34,222 nucleotides of DNA from an uncultured Ignavibacteria bacterium (GCA_903862655.1 CAIOZA010000076.1:1-34222); one strand, 5' to 3'; positions 25,215 through 34,081 are shown, counted from the stretch's first letter. The notes: generated by a model from the letters alone, not told the origin. Numbers and translations are program-made.

Positions 25215-26237
25215 TTATACAAATACATCATCTTTACCGCGTCCTCCGATTGAAATTTCTTCCTGCTCTTCAAGATTCTTTACTATGTCCACAATTCGCA
25301 TCTGAGCCCCTTCAACTTCTTTTAGTTTGACAGGACCCATAAATTCGAGTTCTTCTTTAACAACTGCCGAAGCACGTTCAGACATATTCTTGAATATTTT
25401 TGCTTTGATTTTTTCGTCTGCGACTTTCAAGGCAAGTGCAAGGTCTCGTTTATCTACATCGCGCAGCAACCTCTGAATGCCTCTGTCGTCAATACCGACA
25501 ATATCATCGAATAAGAACATTAATCGTTTAATTTCGAGGGCTAGGTTATAATCCTTTTCTTCAATTGCCTCAATCATAGCCTTAGCAGTAACATTATTGG
25601 TTTTATTCAATATATTGGCTACAAGCTGAGCACCACCAGAAACTGTCATATTTTGAGACAAGGTAGATTCAGCAATCTGATCGACAACATGCTCTATCTG
25701 AGCCAAAAGCTGAGGTGCAACTTTCCCAAGTTTTGCGATTCTTATTGCGGTCTCATTGCATAATTTGGGATTGAATTCCGCCAAAACTGCTGCAGACTGA
25801 TCAGGAGGAAGATGAGATAAAATGAGAGCTATTGTTTGCGGATGTTCCTTATTCAAAAAATTTGCTAGCTGCTGTGGATCGGCCTTCTTAAGAACGCTGA
25901 ATCCACGGACTGTTGTAAGTACCCGAATCTTCTCAACAATTTCGCGGGCTCTTTCCATGCCATAAGTTTTTTCAAGTAGAGACTGAGCAGCATCAATACC
26001 GCCCTCGACCATATAATTCTGAGCTGTGATTATCTGATAAAACTCTTCGATGACACTTTCAACGATATTGGAAGGGAGATCCCTCATGTTGGTTATCTCT
26101 ACAGCTATACCTTCAACTTCCTTAATATCCAGTTCTTTGAATATCTTAGAAGATGCTTCCATGTCCAAAGACATTAATAAAGCCGCTGCTTTTTGCTTAC
26201 CGGTAAGTTGATCAAACGTAACGCTTTGTTTTTTCAT
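25215..26237 (-). CDS. fliG: Flagellar motor switch protein FliG
   Basis: The 340-aa protein is full-length FliG, which links the MS ring to the C ring and takes the torque. The N-terminal domain (LTGKQKAAALLMSLDMEASS) binds FliF. The middle domain has the EHPQ motif (131-134) and the C-terminal domain has the charged torque helix (FDDIVGIDDRGIQRLLRDVD and KRDLALALK). The C-terminal extension (EEQEEISIGGRGKDDVF) is ordinary. It lies 80 bases after fliF and 29 before fliH. No FliM or FliN gene is in the window, so the rest of the switch is encoded elsewhere. Confidence 0.97.
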   Translation of the reverse strand: MKKQSVTFDQLTGKQKAAALLMSLDMEASSKIFKELDIKEVEGIAVEITNMRDLPSNIVESVIEEFYQIITAQNYMVEGGIDAAQSLLEKTYGMERAREIVEKIRVLTTVRGFSVLKKADPQQLANFLNKEHPQTIALILSHLPPDQSAAVLAEFNPKLCNETAIRIAKLGKVAPQLLAQIEHVVDQIAESTLSQNMTVSGGAQLVANILNKTNNVTAKAMIEAIEEKDYNLALEIKRLMFLFDDIVGIDDRGIQRLLRDVDKRDLALALKVADEKIKAKIFKNMSERASAVVKEELEFMGPVKLKEVEGAQMRIVDIVKNLEEQEEISIGGRGKDDVFV

Positions 26238-26317
26238 TATAGGTGCTTGATTTTTAATATTATTGACGTTTTTATTACAAATTAATGTAGTTATTAATTT
26301 GTTTATAAATTAAATTA

Positions 26318-28090
26318 CTAATTTTTCTGACCCATCTTTTCAACATCGGCATCCTGGTTCATCAGCATTCGTATAATCTTTACAGCTTCCTGAGGCTGCT
26401 CAGTTATATAAGCCTGAATTTGGTTTTTCAATTCAGATTTCATCATCGATTCTTCGCTCAATTGAGCATACTTAGGTTTATCGAGATTACCGGTTTTATC
26501 TGCATACCCTGTAGTATCATAATCAGCACCTGTCGTCAGCATAGAATCTGATTGCATAAGAGATTTTTCTCCCGATAAAAGCCATTGATCAGGAAGTTCT
26601 GTCGGCAATAGAAGCATATCTCCAGTGTCAATAGAAAGTTCATTCATCCTATCGGTCTCGAGTTGCTCAATGTTTATATCTTCATCCTCTACCGAGGCTT
26701 TTTCCGGGAGTGCATAAGCGATTCTGAATCTTTCTTTAACTGCTCTGGAATTGAGAATACTGTAAATCATTACCATAACAATAAGGATTACACCAATAAG
26801 AATGAATAGTTTAATGTTTTCAGGAGATTTATACCATTCAATAAGTTTTACCTCTTTTATGTCATTTTCTAGATATGAATTATCGAATGGGACACTGAGC
26901 ACACTAATCTGATCGTTGCGAGTAGGATTGAATCCGACAGCATTCTTAACAACGTCGTTGAGTTTTTGTAGTTCTTCTTCGGATCTGGGTGTGTATTGAA
27001 TAGTCTTCACACCATTTTTATCAAGGATCTTATTTGTTCCGTTTATAAGTGCGGCGACTGTAAGCCTTTTGATATTTCCAACTTCCTGTATAGTTTTTTC
27101 TTCTGTTTTGGAAATTTCATAATTTGATATAGTATTTTGTTGCTGTCTGTCCTGACTAACATTTGGATAACTGAGGGAATCAACTGATTTACTATTTTCG
27201 GCTACATTCTGTTCACTTCTAACCACCTGACGCTCGGGATTAAAATCAGTAGTTGTTCTTTCTATCTGAGTGAAATCCAGCTCAGCACTGACTCTAACTT
27301 CTGAGTTTCCCTGACCCAGAACCCCATCCAGCAACGACTGCACTTTCTGAGATATATATTCTTCAGCTCTGATTTTCTGTTCCATTTGAAATTCGGTTTT
27401 GCCAGCAGATGATTTCCTGTCGGTTGGTTTTACTGATAGAATTTTAGCTCTATTGTCAACAATAGTTACATCTCCCGGGGACATGCCTTCAATACTGCTG
27501 GCTATAAGATTTTGAATACCATCAATATCAACCTTTTGCATAGATTTTTCGTTTTTCATATGAAGGGTAACTGAAGCTGTAGGAACCTTCTGATCTTTTT
27601 CGAATAAGGTTTTTTCCGGTATGACAATATGTACTCGTGCTTTTTTAACCTGCTCCATTGATTGAATTGTTTTGGACAATTCACCTTCGAGGGCACGCCT
27701 ATAATTCAATTTCTGAACAAATTCTGACATACCGAGATTAGTTTTATCAAATAGCTCAAAACCAACTGTTCCTGACTCGGGTAAACCCTGGCCGGCAAGA
27801 TCCATCCTGGTTTCATACACTTTTGTTTTATCAACAAGAATAGTCTGGCCATTATCAGTCACCTTATAGTCAATTTTCATTTCCTTAAGTTTGGCAACTA
27901 TTTTTCCGGCTTCGGCATTATCAACATTGCTGAACAGTACTGACATTTCTTTGTTAGAAGCACTTATGGACAATATCCAAATAATAGAGGCTATCACGCC
28001 AATAGCACCACCAACAATTATGGTCTTTTGCCACCATTCTAATCTTGAATTCAGAGTTTTTACCTGATCTAAAAAGTCATTCTTAGCCAT
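26318..28090 (-). CDS. fliF: Flagellar MS-ring protein FliF
   Basis: The 590-aa protein has two membrane spans, about residues 24-43 and 437-457, bracketing a periplasmic region with two ring-building motifs. VLFSNVDNAEAGKIVAKLKE, YETRMDLAGQGLPESGTVGF and QKLNYRRALEGELSKTIQSM are YscJ/FliF signatures. MEQVKKARVHIVIPEKTLF and ASSIEGMSPGDVTIVDNRAK are FliF-specific. The acidic cytoplasmic tail ends in QEAVKIIRMLMNQDADVEKM, the FliG-binding segment. The GGAAG site before ATG at 28090 supports the start. It forms the inner-membrane base on which FliG and the export gate assemble. Confidence 0.97.
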   Translation of the reverse strand: MAKNDFLDQVKTLNSRLEWWQKTIIVGGAIGVIASIIWILSISASNKEMSVLFSNVDNAEAGKIVAKLKEMKIDYKVTDNGQTILVDKTKVYETRMDLAGQGLPESGTVGFELFDKTNLGMSEFVQKLNYRRALEGELSKTIQSMEQVKKARVHIVIPEKTLFEKDQKVPTASVTLHMKNEKSMQKVDIDGIQNLIASSIEGMSPGDVTIVDNRAKILSVKPTDRKSSAGKTEFQMEQKIRAEEYISQKVQSLLDGVLGQGNSEVRVSAELDFTQIERTTTDFNPERQVVRSEQNVAENSKSVDSLSYPNVSQDRQQQNTISNYEISKTEEKTIQEVGNIKRLTVAALINGTNKILDKNGVKTIQYTPRSEEELQKLNDVVKNAVGFNPTRNDQISVLSVPFDNSYLENDIKEVKLIEWYKSPENIKLFILIGVILIVMVMIYSILNSRAVKERFRIAYALPEKASVEDEDINIEQLETDRMNELSIDTGDMLLLPTELPDQWLLSGEKSLMQSDSMLTTGADYDTTGYADKTGNLDKPKYAQLSEESMMKSELKNQIQAYITEQPQEAVKIIRMLMNQDADVEKMGQKN

Positions 28091-28111
28091 TTAATTCTTC
28101 CGGAAATTTTA

Positions 28112-28417
28112 TTAAACTTGCGTTCTCATCACTTCGCGATATGTATCAACGAACTTATTTCTTAGTTCCATTAGCAGTTGAAATGTAGTTTTAGCCTTTT
28201 CGGATGCTATCATAACATTATGTAGATCAACAGGTTCTCCCTTGACAAATCTATCATTTAGGTCTTTTGATTCTTTTTGAGCATTATTCACATCTCCGAT
28301 TAGCTCGTTGAGCGTATCGACAAACGTAGTATCCTTGGGTTTGGCTTCCGTGAGATTGTTAAATTGTTCTACCTGAGGCAGAAATAATTTATTTGCTTGA
28401 AGTTCACTAACTAACAT
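28112..28417 (-). CDS. fliE: Flagellar hook-basal body complex protein FliE
   Basis: A 101-aa FliE, which joins the MS ring to the proximal rod. The C-terminal half is diagnostic: FVKGEPVDLHNVMIASEKAKTT, then FQLLMELRNKFVDTYREVMR. I start it at ATG 28417, where AAAGGA lies 5 bases upstream. This gives the standard family length and an N-terminus MLVSELQANKLFLPQ. The frame is open to an ATG at 28474, but that would add 19 residues without a ribosome binding site. It lies between the unknown 102-aa gene and fliF (21 bases apart). Confidence 0.92.
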   Translation of the reverse strand: MLVSELQANKLFLPQVEQFNNLTEAKPKDTTFVDTLNELIGDVNNAQKESKDLNDRFVKGEPVDLHNVMIASEKAKTTFQLLMELRNKFVDTYREVMRTQV

Positions 28418-28422
28418 GGAAA

Positions 28423-28428
28423 TCCTTT
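28423..28428 (-). promoter_or_regulatory. Shine-Dalgarno site fixing the fliE start
   Basis: On the - strand AAAGGA is followed by TTTCC and ATG at 28417. The upstream in-frame ATG at 28474 has no such site. Confidence 0.75.
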
Positions 28429-28490
28429 CCAATAGTTCATCCTGAAAAAAGAAACGCCTGTGCAGGTATTGCATAAGCAGTATTTATTTG

Positions 28491-28799
28491 CTAGACCCGT
28501 CCGTCTATTATCATACCCTTGTTTAGATTCTGTATCTGGAGTCTGCCGTCACGATTGAACAGAACATGGTTTGCAAGCTGAGTTGAATTATCAGGGAACA
28601 TTTTCATAAAGAAACTGCGTTCTTCGGAATTGACAATCCTGTCGGAATTCTTCAAATCGGACATACTAATCTTTGAAGCTGTCAGCCTGATTTCATCCAG
28701 CTTTTGAGTTACAGGTCCTGGCAATAAAGATTCCTTAGAATCTTTAAAATTCATTTGCCGAGGTTCTCTATAAACTTTTATTGCGTCAACAGTTCTCAT
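28491..28799 (-). CDS. Conserved-looking 102-aa protein of unknown function between flgC and fliE
   Basis: I do not recognise this gene as a named flagellar component. The product is soluble, with no signal or span. The N-terminal half is basic and polar (MRTVDAIKVYREPRQMNFKD). The C-terminal half is compact: SEERSFFMKMFPDNSTQLAN, then HVLFNRDGRLQIQNLNKG and MIIDGRV. The EExxFFxxMFP...GxxIDxR layout looks like a defined domain. It is spaced 29 bases from flgC and 16 from the fliE-side region on the same strand, so it is clearly part of the operon. Since its neighbours make the rod-MS ring junction, a role in rod or FliE assembly, or as a chaperone, is plausible but unproven. Confidence 0.8.
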   Translation of the reverse strand: MRTVDAIKVYREPRQMNFKDSKESLLPGPVTQKLDEIRLTASKISMSDLKNSDRIVNSEERSFFMKMFPDNSTQLANHVLFNRDGRLQIQNLNKGMIIDGRV

Positions 28800-28828
28800 A
28801 ATTCAATCTAAATTATTATCCAAATTTA

Positions 28829-29314
28829 TCAAATTTCTAATGAATCTCTAACTATATTTTTTGCGGCTTCTATTACTCCTGCATTTGCTTCGAAAGCTCT
28901 TTGCGCAGTAATCATTTCGACCATCTCGGTTACTACATTGATATTCGGCATCTTGACATATCCATTTTCGTCTGCATCGGGGTGAGACGGATCGTACACT
29001 ATACGTGCCGGTGTCGAATCCTTAGCCGATATTGCCTGCATTGTATTATAATCAGGAGCATCACCGGGTATCCCGATATTTGGTGAATGGACCTGATTGG
29101 TTCTAACTAACCCTAATTGTCCATTTAATTCATTTTCGAATGGACTGTTCGGAATTGACCTCACAACTACAACTTCGCGCTGATAAGGGTTACCATCGGC
29201 TCCTTTAGTTGTGTTCGCATTGGCTATGTTGTTAGCTACAGCATTCAGTCTCATTCTCTGAACGCTCATTCCCTGACCGCTAATCTTGAAAGTAGCAAAA
29301 ATATTTTCTGGCAT
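28829..29314 (-). CDS. flgC: Flagellar basal-body rod protein FlgC
   Basis: The 161-aa protein has the N-terminal rod motif GMSVQRMRLNAVANNIANAN and the FlgC-specific YQREVVVVRSIPN segment. ARIVYDPSHPDADENGYVKM, then PNINVVTEMVEMITAQRAFE, is the conserved ending, closing with NAGVIEAAKNIVRDSLEI. Length and order after flgB are canonical. It forms the proximal rod with FlgB and FlgF. It starts 25 bases after flgB. Confidence 0.96.
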   Translation of the reverse strand: MPENIFATFKISGQGMSVQRMRLNAVANNIANANTTKGADGNPYQREVVVVRSIPNSPFENELNGQLGLVRTNQVHSPNIGIPGDAPDYNTMQAISAKDSTPARIVYDPSHPDADENGYVKMPNINVVTEMVEMITAQRAFEANAGVIEAAKNIVRDSLEI

Positions 29315-29339
29315 ATCTATATCAGTATTTCTTAATTAT

Positions 29340-29762
29340 CTATTCTCTGAACCCTGAAACTGCAGAGTTAATACCCGTAAAGAATTTTTTTACTAATCTG
29401 GAAGCAAACCTAAATCTAATCTGATTCTCTGCCAGATCTGACATTTCTTTATCAATATTAACATGTGAATCCCCTGAAAAATAAATTTCAGGTTGAGGAA
29501 CCGGCTTACTTGCAAGTTCACCCTGAATTTCTCCAGTTGTTGGTGGTCCGATCGGTATATGATTCTCATTTGTGATCGAACCTGTTGTTGCAATTTCCTG
29601 ATTTTTAAAGAACTCTTCGAACTTCACCATCTCCGGTTTGTAGTGCGGAGAAGAAGTGTTAGCAATGTTTTTCGCTATGGTTCTCTCTCGCAGCGCATAC
29701 GTATCGAGTGCTCTGCTGTAGAGAGGTAGTTTGTCATTAAAAAGATGATAGCGAAAAATCAT
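29340..29762 (-). CDS. flgB: Flagellar basal-body rod protein FlgB
   Basis: The 140-aa protein is the first gene of the operon. LPLYSRALDTYALRERTIAK then NIANTSSPHYKPEMVKFEEF is the FlgB N-terminal motif. VNIDKEMSDLAENQIRFRFA and SRLVKKFFTGINSAVSGFRE form the conserved C-terminal helix. Length is normal. No strong Shine-Dalgarno is visible before ATG 29762. A sigma-54-like element lies about 40 bases upstream, suggesting operon control from there. Confidence 0.95.
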   Translation of the reverse strand: MIFRYHLFNDKLPLYSRALDTYALRERTIAKNIANTSSPHYKPEMVKFEEFFKNQEIATTGSITNENHIPIGPPTTGEIQGELASKPVPQPEIYFSGDSHVNIDKEMSDLAENQIRFRFASRLVKKFFTGINSAVSGFRE

Positions 29763-29802
29763 TGGTCAAAATATCAAAATTATACTTAACACAAAACATA
29801 TC

Positions 29803-29818
29803 TACAATTTCAATGCCA
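29803..29818 (-). promoter_or_regulatory. Candidate sigma-54 (-24/-12) promoter before flgB
   Basis: On the - strand TGGCATTGAAATTGTA compares with the consensus TGGCACRNNNNTTGCW. The GG element and TTG are at exactly the right spacing, with GT instead of GC at -12. Transcription would start about 28-30 bases before the flgB ATG. Sigma-54 control of rod/hook genes is known in many flagellated bacteria, but one site with a -12 deviation is weak evidence. Confidence 0.35.
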
Positions 29819-30194
29819 TTTTTAATATCTTCTGAAGCTAAACCTTTAATAATAGTAATTTATGAGAAAACATCGTGAATCAAATCAAATAAATAATCAA
29901 ATATCATCTGGTCAATATTATCTGGTGGCTAAAATAAGCCATCATAATAATCATAATATTCAATTTTCAAACATCTTCCATTCCACAATCAAATTTAACT
30001 CCATATTTTGTCAATAAAAATAGAGAAAAGTACGTACATATATTTGCTAATGAGAAGCTAATTCTTGATTACCTTGGTGGTAAAACCACAGGAAAAAATT
30101 TAAGCCGTGAGCAGTAAAATATATCTAGAAGGTTTACTGACACTGCCCTGCACTATGGAGATGTACTGCGCTGGATTATGTGGAGGCATGACAA
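29819..30194. other. Intergenic stretch with no supported gene
   Basis: Between the flgB promoter region and the next terminator the DNA is AT-rich. It shows only small symmetry (for example TGGCT-AAAAT-AAGCCA near 29927-29942) and a start-less open frame on the + strand ending at 30117. I see no promoter or RNA gene that I can support. Confidence 0.6.
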
Positions 30195-30231
30195 TAAAAA
30201 AGGTGGGAATGGTTTAAGAACCCCGCCACCT
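30195..30231 (-). terminator. Terminator downstream of the metalloprotease gene
   Basis: On the - strand AGGTGG (30226-30231) pairs with CCACCT (30201-30206), with further G-C pairing inside, and is followed by a T-run (A-run on the + strand at 30195-30201). It lies about 70 bases beyond the stop of the 1159-aa gene, past a dispersed repeat copy. Confidence 0.7.
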
Positions 30232-30249
30232 GTATTAAAAATTACGTTG

Positions 30250-30284
30250 GATTCTTCGCTTCACTCCGTTCTTTTCAGAATGAC
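30250..30284. repeat. Copy of the GGATTCTTCGCTTC..GAATGAC dispersed repeat
   Basis: The reverse complement of this stretch (GTCATTCTGA...GTGAAGCGAAGAATCC) matches the left arm of the hairpin at 7301-7326 and, less well, 14241-14260. It sits between the metalloprotease stop and its terminator. Confidence 0.65.
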
Positions 30285-30300
30285 ACTTTTGATACAACCT

Positions 30301-33300
30301 CTATCTCATTACAACAAATTTAACCAATCGAGAGCCTGTCTCTTTTCTCAACTTCAGGAAATAGACTCCTGATGCCAGATTAGATGTATTTATATCAAGT
30401 TTATGAAATCCAGGTGCCCAATATATATTCTTAGTTTCAAAACCAGTCGGGCTTCCGAATGAATCAAATAATGTAATTGTTACTATTTCATCTTTTATAT
30501 TGGAATAAGATAATGTAACTTTGTCGTCACATGGAATCGGTGCAATCTTAATATTATAATCATACAACATACCTTCGTCAACATTTACAGGATTGTTGAC
30601 CGTAAATAAAGCATAAGTTCCTGTTGCTGTGATTTGAGATCTAACATAATGATTCGAAGTATCTACAATACCTCCAATAACTATCCATTGCAAGGCTGTA
30701 GTATCCCACTTGTAAATTCGAAGCCATTCCTGAGGCTTTTTATCAAGATCTTCAGGGTAGTACCCAATCTGAAGAATAATTGGTTTTTCTTTACTTATAA
30801 GATTGGGATAGCATGTTATCGAATGAACATTACCTGATTGCACAGCTCCAGTATCGAGCCCACTATTGCTTGTATGGAATCCGCAGGATAAAATAGCAAA
30901 TTTAGAAATTTGATTACTATCCTGATCAAGTAGCAGACCTACATCGCCCTCAGAACCGGATAACATCGGATTAAAACCGGTTATTAAATAACTGATTGGG
31001 ATAAAGAATGAATCTCGGGAATCATCATAAGCATTTATTAAAAACAGACCACTAGATTTTATTGTTGTATCAAGAACGCTACTGTAAATTAGATTGCTAT
31101 ATGTAAAATCTCTGTAATCAGTCAAATCCAGTCCTGATGGTATTTTAAATGATGGAGATTGCGAAAACTCCTTATTGACATAAGATTTGAACTTTAGATT
31201 AGAATTCTCATCATAATCCCAAGTATTAACCTGATTAAAATTACCATTCACTCTCCTCAAAATAATTTCAACAGGTTCATCAGCTAAAGGATGATCCTGA
31301 TCTTTTAATGTGCCGGATACACTTGTGACTTTAACTGTTTGTTCGTATATCAAATTTGAATCTCTATCTCTGGAAGTAAGCAGCAAGGCATCGTCCACAT
31401 TTGCTCCTAGAACCTTGAATGCACCAGTATGTGTATTTATACCTTGATAAATGGTAGTCTTAGGTTTGTACAATAAAACATGTGTTCGCATTAAAGTATT
31501 GCCTAATTTATCCTTGACGATAATATCATTATCTCCGGCACCGTTATTATTATCATAAAATTTAGTAATTAAGTCCTTGCCAACATCCATTATCGGACCG
31601 GGCAAAAATGTAAACCCCGGATTTAATATTCTTTCTGATGGTTTAATTATTGGACATAAAACTCCGTTATAGGTATTTTCATAATGTGATTCTAAATCTG
31701 ACCAACAGTCTTTATGATTCCAGAGCCATTGGTCAGTGGTTTTATAAGAATTATTTGGATATTGACTTGCATTGGACATTTCTGTTGACCAGTCACCCCA
31801 ACCCGGATATTGTTTATCCATATACCCGAAATTATACCCGGCCGGTAAACTATTAGCATGATTATATTCATCATAAAATCCCAACATATAATGTCCAAGC
31901 TCATGTCCTATAGTTGTCCAAAAAACATCATTTTGTGTAGTAAGCCAGTCATTTTTCGAAGTAAAGTATCTATTATCGCCGAAATTCCCATAAAACTTAC
32001 GGGGAATCCTTACATGAAAAGCTGCATCTTTGCTGAAAATACCATTGATCGTGGCAACAGGCCATTGCATGTTATTTGCGTAGATACGAATATCGCAATC
32101 GTCCCATTTCTGAGCATTGTCATATATATCTATCTCATGAAAGAATAACTGCCCATCCGTCACATCATAATAATAATTGCATAATTCCCTGCACCAGCTG
32201 GCAAGGCTATCCATGTACTCTCGCTTTGCGTCCCATTCGATAGAAATTATCAGACTGAATTTAATGGTTGTATGATCCATGATAATTTTGGGATTCATAT
32301 CAGGTCCTAGTTCGAAATATGATAAATTTCCACCACCATCGAATTTGCCATTGTCAAGAATAATATAAGACATCGTATCACCATGACATTTCTCATGTCC
32401 GGCTTTGACTGCTGTCCTGTATGACGGATAATGCTCTACTTTGATCGTATCTTCTGCCTGTGCCGAAAGACGATACTTCCCGTTAACATCTGTACTAAAA
32501 GTATCAATTTTACACCCATTTTTATACAGTACAAATGTTCTCTGGGCAATTGGTTTATTATTGATATCAACTAAATTTAGTGTGTATTTACTCTTTGTAG
32601 CAATCACATCAGCCCACTGCACATCCTGAATATATATCTTACTGATTTCCTTCTTCATTATAATCTGCCCATCCGAACATTCTCGTGAGTAACCTATTGT
32701 TCCATCATCTTCATTCTGGTACAATAGTCTGCCACCGGAAGATGACCATGGATTCAATGCCCAGTATTGCTTCGATGGGTCGCCTGCTATAATCATTCCC
32801 TTACCTCTGTCTCTACCGGAACTACTTTTCTTTGGATTTGCCATAAAAATATGCCATCTGTTATTTACTATGACATTAAAAGCAAGTGTTTGCCCCGATG
32901 GAGAGAAGAAAAATCTTTCGGGATGCTCTACTGTGTAATTAGTCGGCGAATATATCGTTCGCACTGATCCAGATGAAGTATTGACAACTAAAATGCCTTG
33001 GCTACCCATCGTGTAGAATCTTGTTGTATCATTTGGGTACTTTCTCTGGAAGCTCACTGTTCCGTAACAAGCTATATATTCACCACCCGCTGACCAGCTC
33101 AGATGTCGGATTGTCATGGGATATTGCGGTCCTGCTGCAAGATTTACTTTTAACTCAAGGCTGTCATCAACAATGTTGTTCTCATCAGGCTTAACAAGTG
33201 GTCTTTCTGATCCGGCGTCGATATCATAAATATAAATCGATAATCCTTTTAAATATGCTATTTTCTTACCGTCATTACTGAGAGCTCCTGCTCCAAGACC

Positions 33301-33780
33301 AGGGTCAGATGCAGGATAGTATTGGTCTCTTAATTCAGCAATTTTAGTGTCTGCACCGGAGGAAACATCTATTGATCTGCACTCTGTTACACCGCCAACC
33401 GGAGCTTTTTCATAATATAGTTTCCCTGAACTCCCTATCCATTGCGGATTGAACCCTTCAACATCAAACTCATTCACAAAACTTCCGTCAGATGCTTTTC
33501 TTACTATAAGTTTTGTTCCCTGTGGATTAGTCTCAAATCTCACGAATACATCGGAGTTTCCTGAGTACAGTGGATAGGAGGCATAATAGACATTAGTTAA
33601 ATAATAACTGTTATAAGCAAAGGTAAAGTTAGCGGAAATTAACGAATTTGTTCCATATATCCCCGGAGGAGTTAGTGAATTACTCGATAATGCAATTCTA
33701 AAACTCTGTGACTGTAGATTCGAAACGAACAGTAGAACGATGATTATTAATTTAATCATTACTTTGTAATTACTTTTCAT
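30301..33780 (-). CDS. Secreted zinc metalloprotease with propeller and T9SS sorting domain
   Basis: The 1159-aa protein has a signal peptide (up to about residue 26, SNLQSQSFRIA). A TolB/PD40-like propeller follows (about 35-395; DGKKIAYLKGLSIYIYDID, SPSGQTLAFNVIVNN). A carboxypeptidase-regulatory-like beta domain (about 400-470; INNKPIAQRTFVLYKNG) precedes a metalloprotease domain. There TIGHELGHYMLGFYDEY gives HExxH at 626-630 with DE at 637-638. This HExxHxxxGxxDE form resembles that of CLCA-type proteases. Beta-rich modules follow, and the last about 85 residues are a type A T9SS domain (PIPCDDKVTLSYSNI, SNLASGVYFLKLRKE, KFVVMR). AGGGG before ATG 33780 supports the start. The predicted role is a cell-surface or released protease; substrate unknown. 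It is monocistronic. Confidence 0.9.
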   Translation of the reverse strand: MKSNYKVMIKLIIIVLLFVSNLQSQSFRIALSSNSLTPPGIYGTNSLISANFTFAYNSYYLTNVYYASYPLYSGNSDVFVRFETNPQGTKLIVRKASDGSFVNEFDVEGFNPQWIGSSGKLYYEKAPVGGVTECRSIDVSSGADTKIAELRDQYYPASDPGLGAGALSNDGKKIAYLKGLSIYIYDIDAGSERPLVKPDENNIVDDSLELKVNLAAGPQYPMTIRHLSWSAGGEYIACYGTVSFQRKYPNDTTRFYTMGSQGILVVNTSSGSVRTIYSPTNYTVEHPERFFFSPSGQTLAFNVIVNNRWHIFMANPKKSSSGRDRGKGMIIAGDPSKQYWALNPWSSSGGRLLYQNEDDGTIGYSRECSDGQIIMKKEISKIYIQDVQWADVIATKSKYTLNLVDINNKPIAQRTFVLYKNGCKIDTFSTDVNGKYRLSAQAEDTIKVEHYPSYRTAVKAGHEKCHGDTMSYIILDNGKFDGGGNLSYFELGPDMNPKIIMDHTTIKFSLIISIEWDAKREYMDSLASWCRELCNYYYDVTDGQLFFHEIDIYDNAQKWDDCDIRIYANNMQWPVATINGIFSKDAAFHVRIPRKFYGNFGDNRYFTSKNDWLTTQNDVFWTTIGHELGHYMLGFYDEYNHANSLPAGYNFGYMDKQYPGWGDWSTEMSNASQYPNNSYKTTDQWLWNHKDCWSDLESHYENTYNGVLCPIIKPSERILNPGFTFLPGPIMDVGKDLITKFYDNNNGAGDNDIIVKDKLGNTLMRTHVLLYKPKTTIYQGINTHTGAFKVLGANVDDALLLTSRDRDSNLIYEQTVKVTSVSGTLKDQDHPLADEPVEIILRRVNGNFNQVNTWDYDENSNLKFKSYVNKEFSQSPSFKIPSGLDLTDYRDFTYSNLIYSSVLDTTIKSSGLFLINAYDDSRDSFFIPISYLITGFNPMLSGSEGDVGLLLDQDSNQISKFAILSCGFHTSNSGLDTGAVQSGNVHSITCYPNLISKEKPIILQIGYYPEDLDKKPQEWLRIYKWDTTALQWIVIGGIVDTSNHYVRSQITATGTYALFTVNNPVNVDEGMLYDYNIKIAPIPCDDKVTLSYSNIKDEIVTITLFDSFGSPTGFETKNIYWAPGFHKLDINTSNLASGVYFLKLRKETGSRLVKFVVMR

Positions 33781-34081
33781 AAATCACCCCTGATATTTTT
33801 ATATACGGTATCTTAAAAAATTAAATAAAGGTTCAGATAGCCGATAGCAAACAAATTCTTCAAACCAGAAAGAAAATTGATTATCAGGTAAAAAGTAATT
33901 ACTATAATTTTTGTAAAACTAAAAAAAATATTACTTAAAACAAAATGAATTATCTTAATTCACTTAAAAATAATATTATTAACCCAAAAATTGAAATTGA
34001 GTAGATAAGCTAGGAACAGTAAATTTCATATTTACCCACCTTTGCTATGATATGTCACGAAATGGCGGGGTGGTGTAGTAT
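33781..34081. other. AT-rich intergenic gap
   Basis: No gene is visible. It separates the metalloprotease start from the stop of the next - strand gene, so it should hold the metalloprotease promoter and the end of the next transcript. A weak stem (CCACC at about 34035 with GGTGG at about 34071) has no T-run. I cannot identify a promoter with confidence. Confidence 0.55.

Noticed and set aside
28112-28474. Longer fliE frame starting at 28474
   Set aside because: No ribosome binding site there; AAAGGA before ATG 28417 gives the usual FliE length.
29940-30117. + strand open frame ending at 30117, reading KYVHIFANEKLILDYLGGK
   Set aside because: It looks faintly protein-like but has no start codon or ribosome binding site and no recognised family; at most a fragment.
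34034-34075. Hairpin as terminator of the right-edge T9SS gene
   Set aside because: Only about five complementary bases with a long loop and no T-run.
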